DNA of 64,000 bases, taken from assembly GCF_900149695.1 (NCBI RefSeq), contig NZ_LT703004.1, forward strand, positions 186,001 through 250,000, read 5' to 3'. Below the pieces are notes generated by a model. It did not search any database. It was not told where the DNA came from and saw only the letters and a program-made list of their open reading frames with translations. Positions 15,924 to 25,131 of this stretch are shown here, one piece after another (the stretch's first letter is position 1; each line of letters opens with the position of its first letter). The DNA comes from Anderseniella sp. Alg231-50 (GTDB lineage Bacteria > Pseudomonadota > Alphaproteobacteria > Rhizobiales > Aestuariivirgaceae). Position numbers and translations under genes: made by a program.

Positions 15924-16814
15924 ATGGCAAACAACACGCAGATAGCCTCGCCTGGCGCATCACCGGCCGCCGAAGCCCGCATGATAGCCCAAACGGTGCG
16001 CGACGCATCGACATCTTTCTACTGGGCGATGCGGATTCTTCCGAAATCCCAGCGCCGGGCGATGTTCGCCGTTTATGCGTTCTGCCGCAATGTCGATGAC
16101 ATTGTCGACAGCGAGCAGCTTGATGAGCCGGAAAAGCGCAGGCAGCTTACCGCATGGCGCCAGGAAATAGATGCACTTTATGCAGGCCACCCCAGACGGG
16201 CGGAAACCCGCGCCCTGGAAACGCCGATGCAGGAATTGTCATTGCGCCGCGATGATTTCATGGACGTGATTGCGGGTATGGAAATGGACGCAGGCGAGCC
16301 TATTGTCGCTCCGTCCACGGAAACATTTGACCTGTATGTCGACCGGGTGGCGTGCGCTGTCGGCCGGCTGTGCGTATGCGTGTTTGGCGATCCGACGGAT
16401 TACGGTACCGCTGTTGCCCATCACACAGGCCGTGCATTGCAGATCACCAACATCCTGCGCGATGTGGATGAGGATGCCGGCATCGGCCGGGTCTACCTGC
16501 CGCGCGAACTGCTGGAAAAGCATGAAGTAGATTATTCGGACCCGGTAAAAATCACCTCACAACCGGGCTATATCGCCATGTGGCGGGAACTGGCCGAAGT
16601 TGCACACGGTGAGTTTGTGGATGCCGAACAGGCGATGAACCTGTGCCGCAAGGACGTTATGCGCCCTGCCCGTATCATGAAAGCCGTTTACCAGCGCAAT
16701 CTTGAGCGCATGATGGCGCTGCCGGATTCCACCCTGGCCGACCCCAAGGTGTCCAAGCGCCTGGTGGGATCGAAAGAAAAGCTGCTGATCGCCGTCCGGC
16801 ACGGATTCTTTTAG
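15924..16814 (+). CDS. hpnD: HpnD, presqualene diphosphate synthase
   Basis: A 296-residue squalene/phytoene synthase family enzyme. It has the aspartate motif FCRNVDDIVDSE near residue 50, the second motif ILRDVDEDAGIGRVYLP near residue 190, and the conserved SFYWAMRILP segment near the N-terminus. HpnD joins two farnesyl diphosphates head to head into presqualene diphosphate. ATG 15924 is preferred because GGAAG precedes it and the family sequence starts soon after; a GTG at 15882 in the same frame would add 14 residues that do not look conserved. The gene lies between dxs and hpnE in the plus-strand hopanoid run. Confidence 0.92.
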   Translation: MANNTQIASPGASPAAEARMIAQTVRDASTSFYWAMRILPKSQRRAMFAVYAFCRNVDDIVDSEQLDEPEKRRQLTAWRQEIDALYAGHPRRAETRALETPMQELSLRRDDFMDVIAGMEMDAGEPIVAPSTETFDLYVDRVACAVGRLCVCVFGDPTDYGTAVAHHTGRALQITNILRDVDEDAGIGRVYLPRELLEKHEVDYSDPVKITSQPGYIAMWRELAEVAHGEFVDAEQAMNLCRKDVMRPARIMKAVYQRNLERMMALPDSTLADPKVSKRLVGSKEKLLIAVRHGFF

Positions 16815-16828
16815 GGCAACCTGCAGCG

Positions 16829-18091
16829 ATGGCAACCGCACATATCATCGGCGCAGGCGTCGCAGGGCTTGCCGCAGCTGTTGAGTTATCCACAGCTCAA
16901 TTTCGCGTCATAGTCCACGAACAATCCGGCCAGGCGGGAGGCCGTTGCCGGTCCTTTCACGACAACACACTCGACTGCATCATAGACAATGGCAACCACC
17001 TGCTGTTGTCAGGCAACAAGTCGGCACTGTCGTACCTTGAAACCATTGGCGCATCCGATGAACTGATCGGACCGCCACACGCGGAGTTTCCATTTGTCGA
17101 CCTGAAATCCGGTGAACGCTGGTCGATCGAACTGGATCGCGGCCCGATGCCATGGTGGATACTCAACAAGGACCGCCGGGTACCGGGCACAAGGCTCAGC
17201 GAGTACCTCAGCGGCCTGAAACTGTTGTCGGCCGGCAACCGCACTGTCAAGCAGCTGTTCGCAGGCCAGGGCCAGCTCTACGAACGGTTCTGGGACCCGT
17301 TCACAATTGCCGTCATCAACACCAGTGCGGACCAGGCCGCAGCGCGCCTGCTGACGCCGGTGATACGGGAGACCCTTGCCAGGGGTGCAGAGTATTCAAG
17401 ACCGCTGATTGCCCGCCAGGGGCTGTCTGCCACTTTTGTGGATCCAGCCATCAAATGGCTGGAAAAACGGGGCTGCGAGGTACGTTTCAATGACCGTGTG
17501 TCCGGAATCTCGATGGACGACCGGCGGGTCACAGCGCTGGAGACCGGCAAAGGTTCAGAACCGATAAACCCCGGTGACGTTGTGGTGATGGCGGTTCCGG
17601 CATGGGTGGCGAAGTCCCTTATTGCGGACGTTTCCGTTCCCGATGCGTTTGTGCCCATCGTCAATGTTCACTACCGGGTCAACAACCCACGCATGCCGTT
17701 GATGAACAAGCCCCTGCTCGGCATGCTGAACTCACTTTCGCAATGGCTGTTTGTGCGTGATGATGTTGCGTCCGTTACAATCTCCGCCGGCGACGAAGCC
17801 GCCAGCCGTGACGCGGGCGACATCCTGGACACGGTCTGGCGCGAAATTGCTCCCGAGATCGGTCAGGACCCGGACAATATGCCGGCACGCGCACGGGTCA
17901 TAAAGGAACGACGTGCCACCTTCCTGGGCACCCCGGAACAACTTGAAAAACGCCCATCTCCGTCAACAAAATGGCCAAATCTCGTGCTTAGTGGAGACTG
18001 GGTAGATAACGGGCTTCCTTCCACTATTGAAGGATCGATCAGATCGGGGCAAAGCGCCGCACGACAACTGGTTCACCGCATTGCGAGTTGA
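16829..18091 (+). CDS. hpnE: HpnE, hydroxysqualene dehydroxylase
   Basis: A 420-residue FAD-dependent amine-oxidase-fold protein. The N-terminal dinucleotide-binding motif is AHIIGAGVAGLAAAVEL, followed by VIVHEQSGQAGGRCRS, as in phytoene desaturase relatives. A C-terminal FAD segment (NLVLSGDWVDNGLPSTIEGS, near residue 385) completes the site. HpnE reductively removes the hydroxyl of hydroxysqualene to give squalene, the substrate of the cyclase encoded next. It starts 14 bp after hpnD. Confidence 0.92.
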   Translation: MATAHIIGAGVAGLAAAVELSTAQFRVIVHEQSGQAGGRCRSFHDNTLDCIIDNGNHLLLSGNKSALSYLETIGASDELIGPPHAEFPFVDLKSGERWSIELDRGPMPWWILNKDRRVPGTRLSEYLSGLKLLSAGNRTVKQLFAGQGQLYERFWDPFTIAVINTSADQAAARLLTPVIRETLARGAEYSRPLIARQGLSATFVDPAIKWLEKRGCEVRFNDRVSGISMDDRRVTALETGKGSEPINPGDVVVMAVPAWVAKSLIADVSVPDAFVPIVNVHYRVNNPRMPLMNKPLLGMLNSLSQWLFVRDDVASVTISAGDEAASRDAGDILDTVWREIAPEIGQDPDNMPARARVIKERRATFLGTPEQLEKRPSPSTKWPNLVLSGDWVDNGLPSTIEGSIRSGQSAARQLVHRIAS

Positions 18092-18178
18092 CTCGGGCGG
18101 CTATTTTCTTTCTTTAGGTAAGCACCGGTAGTTGAGAGGGCGCGACTCTTCTGTTTGGTGTAATTGGGTTGAGGTAAC

Positions 18179-20161
18179 ATGCAGTCTAACGTTTACGTCC
18201 TGCGTCCCGAATCCGGGACTTCGCCGACACTTGTCTCCGATAGCGAAAACACCGCGCGTGACGCAGGTGAGCACCTGCTGGCCATGCAGCAGGACGACGG
18301 CCACATCGTGTTCGAGCTGGAAGCCGACGCAACCATTCCGGCAGAATACATTTTCCTCAATCATTTTCTTGATATGCGCGAGCCGGAGCTTGAAGTTGAA
18401 CTGGGCGAGTATATGCGTTCGCTGCAGTCAAAAACCCATGGCGGCTGGCCGCTGTTTCACGAAGGCGGCTTCAATATCTCGGCCTCGGTCAAGGCGTATT
18501 TCGCTCTGAAGCTGCTGGGCGACGACAAAGACGCGCCGCACATGATCAAGGCTCGCAATGCAATTCTGGCCCACGGGGGTGCAGAAAAATCAAACGTGTT
18601 CTGTCGGTATTCTCTGGCTCTGTTCGGACAGATTCCGTGGCGCGGGGTTCCCGCCATGCCGGTTGAGCTTATGCTGATGCCGAAATGGTTTCCGGCAAAC
18701 ATCTGGAAGTTTGCCTACTGGTCACGCACGGTGATTGCACCACTGACCATACTGGCTGCGCTCAAGCCAATAGCCCGCAACCCGATGAAAGCATCGTGCC
18801 GGGAGATATTCTGCGAGCCGCCGGAAGACATCAAGGTGTGGAATTTCAATCATACCGGCAGCCGCTGGGGTGAATTCTTCCTGCATATCGACAAGCTGCT
18901 TCATCCGGCGGAAAAGCACATTTTCCCGCGCATGAAGTTCCGCAAGTGGGCCATTCAAAGATCTCTCGACTTCATCAAGCCACGGCTGAATGGAGATGAC
19001 GGTCTTGGCGCAATCTTCCCGGCTATGGCGAACACGGCCATGGCCTATGATGCACTCGGCTACAGCCCCGACCATGAGGACTTTGTGACGGCACTCAGTG
19101 CATGCCGCAAAATGGTGACTGAAAACCGCCAGGTACGTGGTGACAAGCCGCGTTATGTGCAGCCGTGCGTATCTCCGATCTGGGATACGTCGCTTGCCGC
19201 CCATGGCCTGCTGGAGGCAGGTGTTGCGCCGGACGATGAACGCATCATCGCCATGTGCGACTGGCTGCGCGATCTTCAGATTCTGGACGTCAAAGGCGAC
19301 TGGGCAATCAATGCACCCGACCTGGAACCGGGTGGCTGGGCATTTCAGTACCGCAACGATCATTACCCTGATGTGGACGATACAGCCGTTGTCGGCATGT
19401 TGTTGCACCGCGTCGATCCTGATCGATATGCAGAAAGCATTCGCCGCGCCGTTGTGTGGATCGAAGGCATGCAGAGCAAGAACGGCGGATGGGGTGCATT
19501 CGACATCGACAACAATGCCGATTTCCTGAACACCATTCCGTTTGCCGACCATGGCGCATTGCTTGATCCGCCGACAGTGGATGTGACGGCACGCTGCCTG
19601 TCTTTCCTGGCTCAGGTCGGCTACGAGCGCGATCACTCCTGCATTCAGCGCGGCATGGCATTTGTGCGCATCGATCAGGAAGAAGACGGTTCATGGTTTG
19701 GCCGTTGGGGAACCAACTATATCTATGGCACGTGGTCGGCGCTGAACGCGCTGAACGCCGTCGGTGAAGACATGGACGCTCCTTATGTGCGCAAGGCCGT
19801 CGACTGGCTCATCGCGCAACAGCGTGACGACGGCGGCTGGGGCGAGGATGGTGCGACCTACTGGAAGGAACGCCGTGGCGAGGCCAAGGCGTCGACACCG
19901 TCACAGACAGCCTGGGCCATGCTGGGCCTGATGGCAGCCGGTGAAGTCACCCACACAAGCGTGGCCCGTGGCGCACAGTTCATCAATGAAGCCCCGCGCA
20001 CAGGCGGCAAATGGGACGAACCCTGGTACACCGCCGTTGGTTTCCCGCGAGTGTTCTATTTACGTTATCACGGCTACTCATCCTATTTCCCGACCTGGGC
20101 AGTGGGACGCTACGCAAATTTGATGCGCGGCAACACGCGCAGGGTCGAATGGGGCATGTAA
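18179..20161 (+). CDS. shc: Squalene-hopene cyclase
   Basis: A 660-residue class II triterpene cyclase (HpnF) that folds squalene into hopene and hopanol at the membrane surface. The protonating Asp motif DVDDTA is present near residue 400 and several QW repeats are clear, including QSKNGGWGAFD, QEEDGSWFGRWG and QRDDGGWGED. The active-site-lining string GTWSALNALNAVGE near residue 518 and the C-terminal FYLRYHGYSSYFPTWA are typical of bacterial SHC. Full length for the family. ATG 18179 follows TTGAGG. The gene is separated from hpnE by 87 bp and from hpnG by 110 bp, the latter containing a hairpin at 20224-20247. Confidence 0.96.
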   Translation: MQSNVYVLRPESGTSPTLVSDSENTARDAGEHLLAMQQDDGHIVFELEADATIPAEYIFLNHFLDMREPELEVELGEYMRSLQSKTHGGWPLFHEGGFNISASVKAYFALKLLGDDKDAPHMIKARNAILAHGGAEKSNVFCRYSLALFGQIPWRGVPAMPVELMLMPKWFPANIWKFAYWSRTVIAPLTILAALKPIARNPMKASCREIFCEPPEDIKVWNFNHTGSRWGEFFLHIDKLLHPAEKHIFPRMKFRKWAIQRSLDFIKPRLNGDDGLGAIFPAMANTAMAYDALGYSPDHEDFVTALSACRKMVTENRQVRGDKPRYVQPCVSPIWDTSLAAHGLLEAGVAPDDERIIAMCDWLRDLQILDVKGDWAINAPDLEPGGWAFQYRNDHYPDVDDTAVVGMLLHRVDPDRYAESIRRAVVWIEGMQSKNGGWGAFDIDNNADFLNTIPFADHGALLDPPTVDVTARCLSFLAQVGYERDHSCIQRGMAFVRIDQEEDGSWFGRWGTNYIYGTWSALNALNAVGEDMDAPYVRKAVDWLIAQQRDDGGWGEDGATYWKERRGEAKASTPSQTAWAMLGLMAAGEVTHTSVARGAQFINEAPRTGGKWDEPWYTAVGFPRVFYLRYHGYSSYFPTWAVGRYANLMRGNTRRVEWGM

Positions 20162-20223
20162 GCGTCACCGCATGAGCCGGTGAGACTGCTCCAAGACGGC
20201 GAAAACATCTTCATGCAATGCAC

Positions 20224-20247
20224 AAGGCGGGTTGACGAAACCGCCTT
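20224..20247 (+). promoter_or_regulatory. Intercistronic hairpin between shc and hpnG
   Basis: AAGGCGG (20224-20230) pairs with CCGCCTT (20241-20247) across a 10-base loop that can add two more AT pairs beyond a mismatch. It lies 25 bp before the hpnG start. Without a following T-run it is unlikely to terminate fully; it may stabilise the long shc message or lower hpnG translation. Confidence 0.45.
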
Positions 20248-20271
20248 ACTGTTGCACTTGCTTTGCCTCAA

Positions 20272-20991
20272 ATGGCGACGTCAGATCACATCAGACCCAT
20301 CGGGCTCATAACGGCACTTGCGCAGGAGTACTCTGTCGTAAGTGGTGTTGCGGCTCCCGTAAGCGACAGACTGATTGCAGTGCAGTCAGGACTTGGCCGT
20401 GCGGCCGGGTTTCTGGCGGCGGCGGAACTTGGCCGCCAGGAGAAACAATTGTCGGGACTGGTCTCAATCGGGTTTTGCGGCGCGCTTGATACTGCCATTG
20501 CCACCGGCAGCGTCATCCTGCCGAGCGCGATTGTCACCGCCGACAATGAGCACTTCGACACAGATGCCGACTGGACATCAGTGGTTGCAGCCAAGATGGC
20601 CGGCATGCCGCTTGTCACCGAAAGAGCCATCTATTGCGCAACCGAAGTGATTGAAACACAGGCCGGCAAACAGGCGACGCGTACACAATGCGGCGCCTGC
20701 GCGGTAGACATGGAAAGCGCCGGGATCGCCCATGCCGCCACGCGTTTCAACATCCCCTTCATCGCGGTTCGAATCGTACTGGATGAAGAGGCGGACACCC
20801 TGCCCGAAGCCACGCGAGACGCCGTTCACTCCGACGGCAATCTCAATGTCGGCGGCCTGTTGCGCGGCCTGGTGTCACGACCACAGGATGTCGGCGGACT
20901 GATACGGCTTGCCGGCAAGTCCGGCAAGGCACAGAAACAGCTCAAGGCCGTGTGCGAGGCCCTGCTGCCGGATTTTGGCTTTACGAGATAG
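20272..20991 (+). CDS. hpnG: HpnG, adenosylhopane nucleosidase/phosphorylase
   Basis: A 239-residue protein of the purine nucleoside phosphorylase/MTAN fold. Conserved pieces: the opening IGLITALAQEYSVV, a central VSIGFCGALDTAIATGSVILP, and the substrate-side motif CGACAVDMESAGIAHAA, where the Glu of DMES binds the ribose. In hopanoid producers HpnG removes adenine from adenosylhopane to give ribosylhopane (or its phosphate), the first side-chain trimming step. ATG 20272 is chosen over an upstream in-frame TTG at 20263. It is the last gene of the plus-strand hopanoid run and converges with hpnH. Confidence 0.9.
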   Translation: MATSDHIRPIGLITALAQEYSVVSGVAAPVSDRLIAVQSGLGRAAGFLAAAELGRQEKQLSGLVSIGFCGALDTAIATGSVILPSAIVTADNEHFDTDADWTSVVAAKMAGMPLVTERAIYCATEVIETQAGKQATRTQCGACAVDMESAGIAHAATRFNIPFIAVRIVLDEEADTLPEATRDAVHSDGNLNVGGLLRGLVSRPQDVGGLIRLAGKSGKAQKQLKAVCEALLPDFGFTR

Positions 20992-20998
20992 AGATACC

Positions 20999-21030
20999 AA
21001 AAAAGCCCGGCACATCACTGCATCGGGCTT
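20999..21030 (-). terminator. Rho-independent terminator of hpnH
   Basis: Read on the minus strand, AAGCCCG (21030-21024) pairs with CGGGCTT (21009-21003) and is followed by a T-run (complement of the six A at 20999-21004). It lies 34 bp after the hpnH stop. On the plus strand the same stem follows hpnG but without a T-run, so its action for hpnG would be weaker. Confidence 0.75.
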
Positions 21031-21063
21031 CTGACTGTTTCTGGAGGCTCAACTCGGCAGAAG

Positions 21064-22191
21064 TTACTCCGCAGCAACTTTCGGCGCGTGAATGTCCTTC
21101 ATGACTTTTGCAACGTGTTCTTCATGCAGGTCATAGTCAGCCTTGCGGGCATGGGTCAGATCGATTTCCGGCGCAAAGTCGCCATCCGTTTTCACACCGC
21201 GAATTGCAACCGCCAGCGCTTTCAGCGGGTTTGCCGTGGCATCAAGGGCAGCTGTTGGTTCAAAACCGCAATGAGCCATGCAGTTGGCGCACTTTTCATA
21301 CCGCCCGGTGCCATACGCTTCCCAGTCGGTGGTTTCGATGAGCTCCTTGTATGTGGAAACGTATCCCTCGCCGAGCAGATAGCAGGGTTTCTGCCAGCCG
21401 AATACGTTGCGGGTCGGCATTCCCCAGGGCGTGCACATGTATTCCTGGTTGCCTGCAAGGAAGTCGAGGAACAGGGTCGAGTGAGACAGTTTCCACTTCC
21501 TGCCCTTGCCGTGCTTGAACACCTCACGGAACAATTGCTTGGTCTTGCGGCGCGACAGGAAGCTCTCCTGATCAGGCGCGCGCTCATACATGAACCCGGG
21601 TGAGATAGAGACGTTGACGCCCATCTCGGTGGTCATGTCGAGGAACTTGGCAATGTCTTCCGGCGCGTGACCGTCAAAGATGGTGGCATTGGCATTGACC
21701 TGGAAGCCCTTTGCCTGAGCCGCCTTGATGGCTGAAATGGCGCGGTCATAGACACCGGTCTGGCACACCGACTTGTCGTGATGATCCTTCAGACCGTCGA
21801 GATGCACAGAGAAGAACAAAAACGGTGACGGTTTGAACAGATGCAGCTTCTTCTCCAGAAGCAGCGCATTGGTGCACAGCGACACATATTTCTTGCGTGC
21901 CACAATGCCTTCGACGATTTCGCCGATTTCCTTGTGGATAAGCGGTTCGCCACCGGGAATCGCTACAATCGGCGCACCGCATTCATCAACCGCCTCCAGG
22001 CAGTCCTTGACCGACAGGCGCTTGTCGAGGATTGGCTTCGGGTAATCGATCTTGCCACAACCGGCACATGCCAGATTGCATTTGAACAATGGCTCAAGCA
22101 TCAGCACCAGCGGATAATGCTTGTTGCCCTTGAGCTTCTGCTTCATCACATAGGCGCCGACGCGCGCTTGCTGCATTAACGGTACCGACAC
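21064..22191 (-). CDS. hpnH: HpnH, adenosylhopene-forming radical SAM enzyme
   Basis: A 375-residue radical SAM protein. The iron-sulfur motif CNLACAGC (CxxxCxxC) lies near residues 38-45, followed by IPGGEPLIH for SAM binding. A C-terminal SPASM-like or DUF3463 region contains Cys residues in CTPWG, KPCYLL and CANCMAHCGF. HpnH adds the 5'-deoxyadenosyl radical to diploptene to make adenosylhopene/adenosylhopane, the parent of all extended (C35) hopanoids. It is encoded opposite to and facing hpnG, which acts on its product. An 84-bp gap separates it from hpnN on the same strand. Confidence 0.94.
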   Translation of the reverse strand: MSVPLMQQARVGAYVMKQKLKGNKHYPLVLMLEPLFKCNLACAGCGKIDYPKPILDKRLSVKDCLEAVDECGAPIVAIPGGEPLIHKEIGEIVEGIVARKKYVSLCTNALLLEKKLHLFKPSPFLFFSVHLDGLKDHHDKSVCQTGVYDRAISAIKAAQAKGFQVNANATIFDGHAPEDIAKFLDMTTEMGVNVSISPGFMYERAPDQESFLSRRKTKQLFREVFKHGKGRKWKLSHSTLFLDFLAGNQEYMCTPWGMPTRNVFGWQKPCYLLGEGYVSTYKELIETTDWEAYGTGRYEKCANCMAHCGFEPTAALDATANPLKALAVAIRGVKTDGDFAPEIDLTHARKADYDLHEEHVAKVMKDIHAPKVAAE

Positions 22192-22275
22192 AGGTCTACC
22201 ACCTTTTGTTGTTCAAACTTGAGAATGCCCCTGCTAACCAGAAGACATGTTCTTAATTATGACCTCACGATCAGG

Positions 22276-25131
22276 TCAAGGCTTTCCGGTCGTGGTGTGC
22301 TCTTTAGCCACTGCCTGTCCATTGCCTTTCGAGAATGCCCAGTGCATCAGTTGAGGCAAGACCACCAGCGTACAAATTAGCGTGACCAGGATGGCAATTG
22401 TAAGCATTTCCCCCATGCTCGACATGCCGCGATGACCGGACAGCCACAAGGTACCAAACGATCCGATTGTTGTCAGTGCCGAAATCAGGACCGCTCTTGG
22501 AGTGGACGTACCGGTTACATCGGTTGCCACGGTTTCCTCGCGCGCGCGCATCACATAGTGGATCGAAGAATCAACGCCCAGCCCCAGCAACAGCGGCAGC
22601 ACGATAACATTGGCAAAGTTGAACGGCGAGTCGAGCATGACGGTGTAACCCACCATCAGGCATGCTGCCAGGACCAGCGGAGACAACACCAGCAGAACAT
22701 AGCGCACGCGCCGGAATGCAGGCCATGCCAACAGCACGACCATGACCAGAGCCGCGAGCGTTGCCATTATCATGGCCCGCGCAACTGCATCCGCCGATCC
22801 CGCAATATCCACAGGTGAACCTGATACCAGCGGGTCCACCGACTGCAGAGCGGCCACGAACTCTTCCAGATTGCCAGAATCACGCATGTTTTTGGCAGGC
22901 ACCACTTCAAGCCGCCATCTGCCGTCCGGCGCCACGAAGCGCTCGCGCAGAGTTGCCTGCAGAGCATCGACACTCACCGTATTGGTTGTCGCAAGACGAT
23001 TGATGTCAGCCAGCATGTCCGGCAGTCCGACAAACAATTGCCGTTCCAGCTTTGCCGTCGCCTCACCGTCATCGTCCTTGTTGTTCTCGTCAAATGCCGC
23101 AATGGCGTCCTGCAGGCGTTTGGCCGACGCCTTCAAAGGTGAAGGGGCATCCTCGGCTTCGGACAGCGCTTTCATGTTTCTGGAAATGCTGGCAATCATC
23201 CGCCGGCGCACTTCATCGCCGACATCGGAGCCTGAGTTCACCACCCGCGGCATCACATCGCGCAGCGGGTTGAGCTCGGCCAGCTTGGCTGCCTGGTCGT
23301 CGGGCAGGAAGTCGGATATGGCATGTACTTTCTTGACCTCCGGCAGCGCGTTCAGCTTTGCGATCATCTCACGCGCCGGCTGCCCGGGCTCAACCAGAAC
23401 CTGGCCCGCATAGATTTCGCCGGGCTGGTCATCAAGTATCTTCATGAACGCCTTGACGGTTGGCGCGGCCGGGTCCTTCAGGTTTATCGGGTCGCCGTCA
23501 AAACGGGCGTCTGTGAACGTGAACAGTGAAGCTGCTGCAACGGCCAGAATGACCAGCGTGGCGCCGGTGCGCAGCCAGGAAGTGCCGGAAGACTTGTTGC
23601 CGTTCACCGTCTCAAGACCGGCCATGTTGCGGGCAAATTTTTCCTGCTTGCCGGGCAGCAAGGTGAGGATGGCAGGCACCAGCGTAATGGATGCGACAAA
23701 TGCGATGACCAGGCCGCCGGCAGCAATGACACCGAGTTGGGCCATGCCCACGAAGTCAGTTGGTGTGAAGGCCAAGAACGCAAGCGCAGTGGTGACGGTG
23801 CACAAGGCAAGGGCCGGACCGGTCTTGCGAACCGCGCTCACGGCGGCATCGGAGCCTGTTTCACCCTTTGCCCGGTGTTCGGCGAACCGCAATACGACGT
23901 GAACCGCATAATCAATGCCAAGGCCGATAAACAACACGGCAAAAGCAACCGATATCATGTTCAGGTAGCCGACACTCAAGGTCGCAAACCCGGCATTGAT
24001 CAGGAAGCCCAGAACGATGAGACTTAGTGCCGGAACAACAAGAACCATCGCCGGCAAACCAAAGAACACGGTCAATGTCACCAGCGTGAACGATATGATG
24101 CCGGCAATAGCTGCGCCCTTGGTCACCGCTTCGAACTCTTCAGCGTTCAACGCCGCCTCGCCCGTCAATTGTACGGTTACCCTGCCGGCAGCATTGATAG
24201 CCGGATCAGCCATAAGTCTGCGTGCTTCAGCCATCGGCCGGGCTGCAGATTCAATCTCGGAAAAATCGAGTATCGGCTGGCTCAGCACGAACCAGCGCTT
24301 TTCCGTAAGCTTCGGTCCGTCGTCAGTTCCACCCAGCCCCGACCAGTCCAGCGGCACCGGCTGCCCGGAGATTTCGCCGTCAACCGTCCTGGCGATGGCA
24401 TTCAGAAACACGTCAACGCCTTCCGGTGCCCTGCCCGCCTGGGTGTAAGCGGTAATCTCGTTCAAGACACCCGACAGGCCGGCCATGTTCGGCTGATCGG
24501 CCAGCGCATTGAAGGTTGGCGCAGACTCCTTGATCTGGTCTGCCACCTTTTTCACATCGTCTGTATCCGCGTAGAGGATACCGTAATCGTCGAAAAACGC
24601 TCCGACACCGGGCGCGACCACATGATGAAACAGGTCGGGCCTGGCCAGCAGGGCCTTTTCGACGCGTTCTGCGCCCTTGCGGCTCTCCTCGGGATCATCG
24701 CTTTCCACGATGAACAGGAAATTGTTTTCAACCGCCGGGAAGGTTTTCGAAAACTGCTTGTACTGCTGGCGGAAATCCAGGTTGCCGGAAATCATCAGGC
24801 CGGGGTCAGTGTCAACTTTCAGTCTGGTTGCAGCCAGGCCCGCACCAAGCACGGCCAAAATGACAAACACGGCAATCACGGCCCAGGCGTGACCGGTACA
24901 TGCGCGCGCGATGTGCGCGAACGCCTCACCTGACCTCAGGGCCGCAACCGCACCTTTGTCTTCGATTCCCGTTGTATCTTCAGATGTTCCGGTCTCGCTC
25001 GCCAATGGTTCAGGACTGCCCGTTTGCAGGTCCTGTCCAGACTCCGGCTGAGCGGATACTTTTTTAGGTTTCTTTTTCGCAGCAGCCTTGCGAGCGGCTG
25101 GCTTGCGCGCCGTACGCTTGATGGTCGTCAT
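22276..25131 (-). CDS. hpnN: HpnN, hopanoid RND-family transporter
   Basis: A 951-residue MMPL/RND-type membrane protein with two similar halves. Each half has one N-terminal helix, a large periplasmic domain and a five-helix bundle containing sterol-sensing-like strings such as FAVLFIGLGIDYAVHVVLR and VIVLPLLLGLGVDSSIHYVM. The N-terminus is unusually basic and low in complexity (KPAARKAAAKKKPKK), about 90 residues before the first helix. The start is ATG 25131, overlapping the hpnO stop (ATGA); the frame upstream lies inside hpnO. HpnN moves hopanoids from inner to outer membrane. Context and length match. Confidence 0.9.
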   Translation of the reverse strand: MTTIKRTARKPAARKAAAKKKPKKVSAQPESGQDLQTGSPEPLASETGTSEDTTGIEDKGAVAALRSGEAFAHIARACTGHAWAVIAVFVILAVLGAGLAATRLKVDTDPGLMISGNLDFRQQYKQFSKTFPAVENNFLFIVESDDPEESRKGAERVEKALLARPDLFHHVVAPGVGAFFDDYGILYADTDDVKKVADQIKESAPTFNALADQPNMAGLSGVLNEITAYTQAGRAPEGVDVFLNAIARTVDGEISGQPVPLDWSGLGGTDDGPKLTEKRWFVLSQPILDFSEIESAARPMAEARRLMADPAINAAGRVTVQLTGEAALNAEEFEAVTKGAAIAGIISFTLVTLTVFFGLPAMVLVVPALSLIVLGFLINAGFATLSVGYLNMISVAFAVLFIGLGIDYAVHVVLRFAEHRAKGETGSDAAVSAVRKTGPALALCTVTTALAFLAFTPTDFVGMAQLGVIAAGGLVIAFVASITLVPAILTLLPGKQEKFARNMAGLETVNGNKSSGTSWLRTGATLVILAVAAASLFTFTDARFDGDPINLKDPAAPTVKAFMKILDDQPGEIYAGQVLVEPGQPAREMIAKLNALPEVKKVHAISDFLPDDQAAKLAELNPLRDVMPRVVNSGSDVGDEVRRRMIASISRNMKALSEAEDAPSPLKASAKRLQDAIAAFDENNKDDDGEATAKLERQLFVGLPDMLADINRLATTNTVSVDALQATLRERFVAPDGRWRLEVVPAKNMRDSGNLEEFVAALQSVDPLVSGSPVDIAGSADAVARAMIMATLAALVMVVLLAWPAFRRVRYVLLVLSPLVLAACLMVGYTVMLDSPFNFANVIVLPLLLGLGVDSSIHYVMRAREETVATDVTGTSTPRAVLISALTTIGSFGTLWLSGHRGMSSMGEMLTIAILVTLICTLVVLPQLMHWAFSKGNGQAVAKEHTTTGKP

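Noticed and set aside
18722-19636. Long minus-strand frame opposite squalene-hopene cyclase
   Set aside because: It is a shadow of shc with no start signal or known domain.
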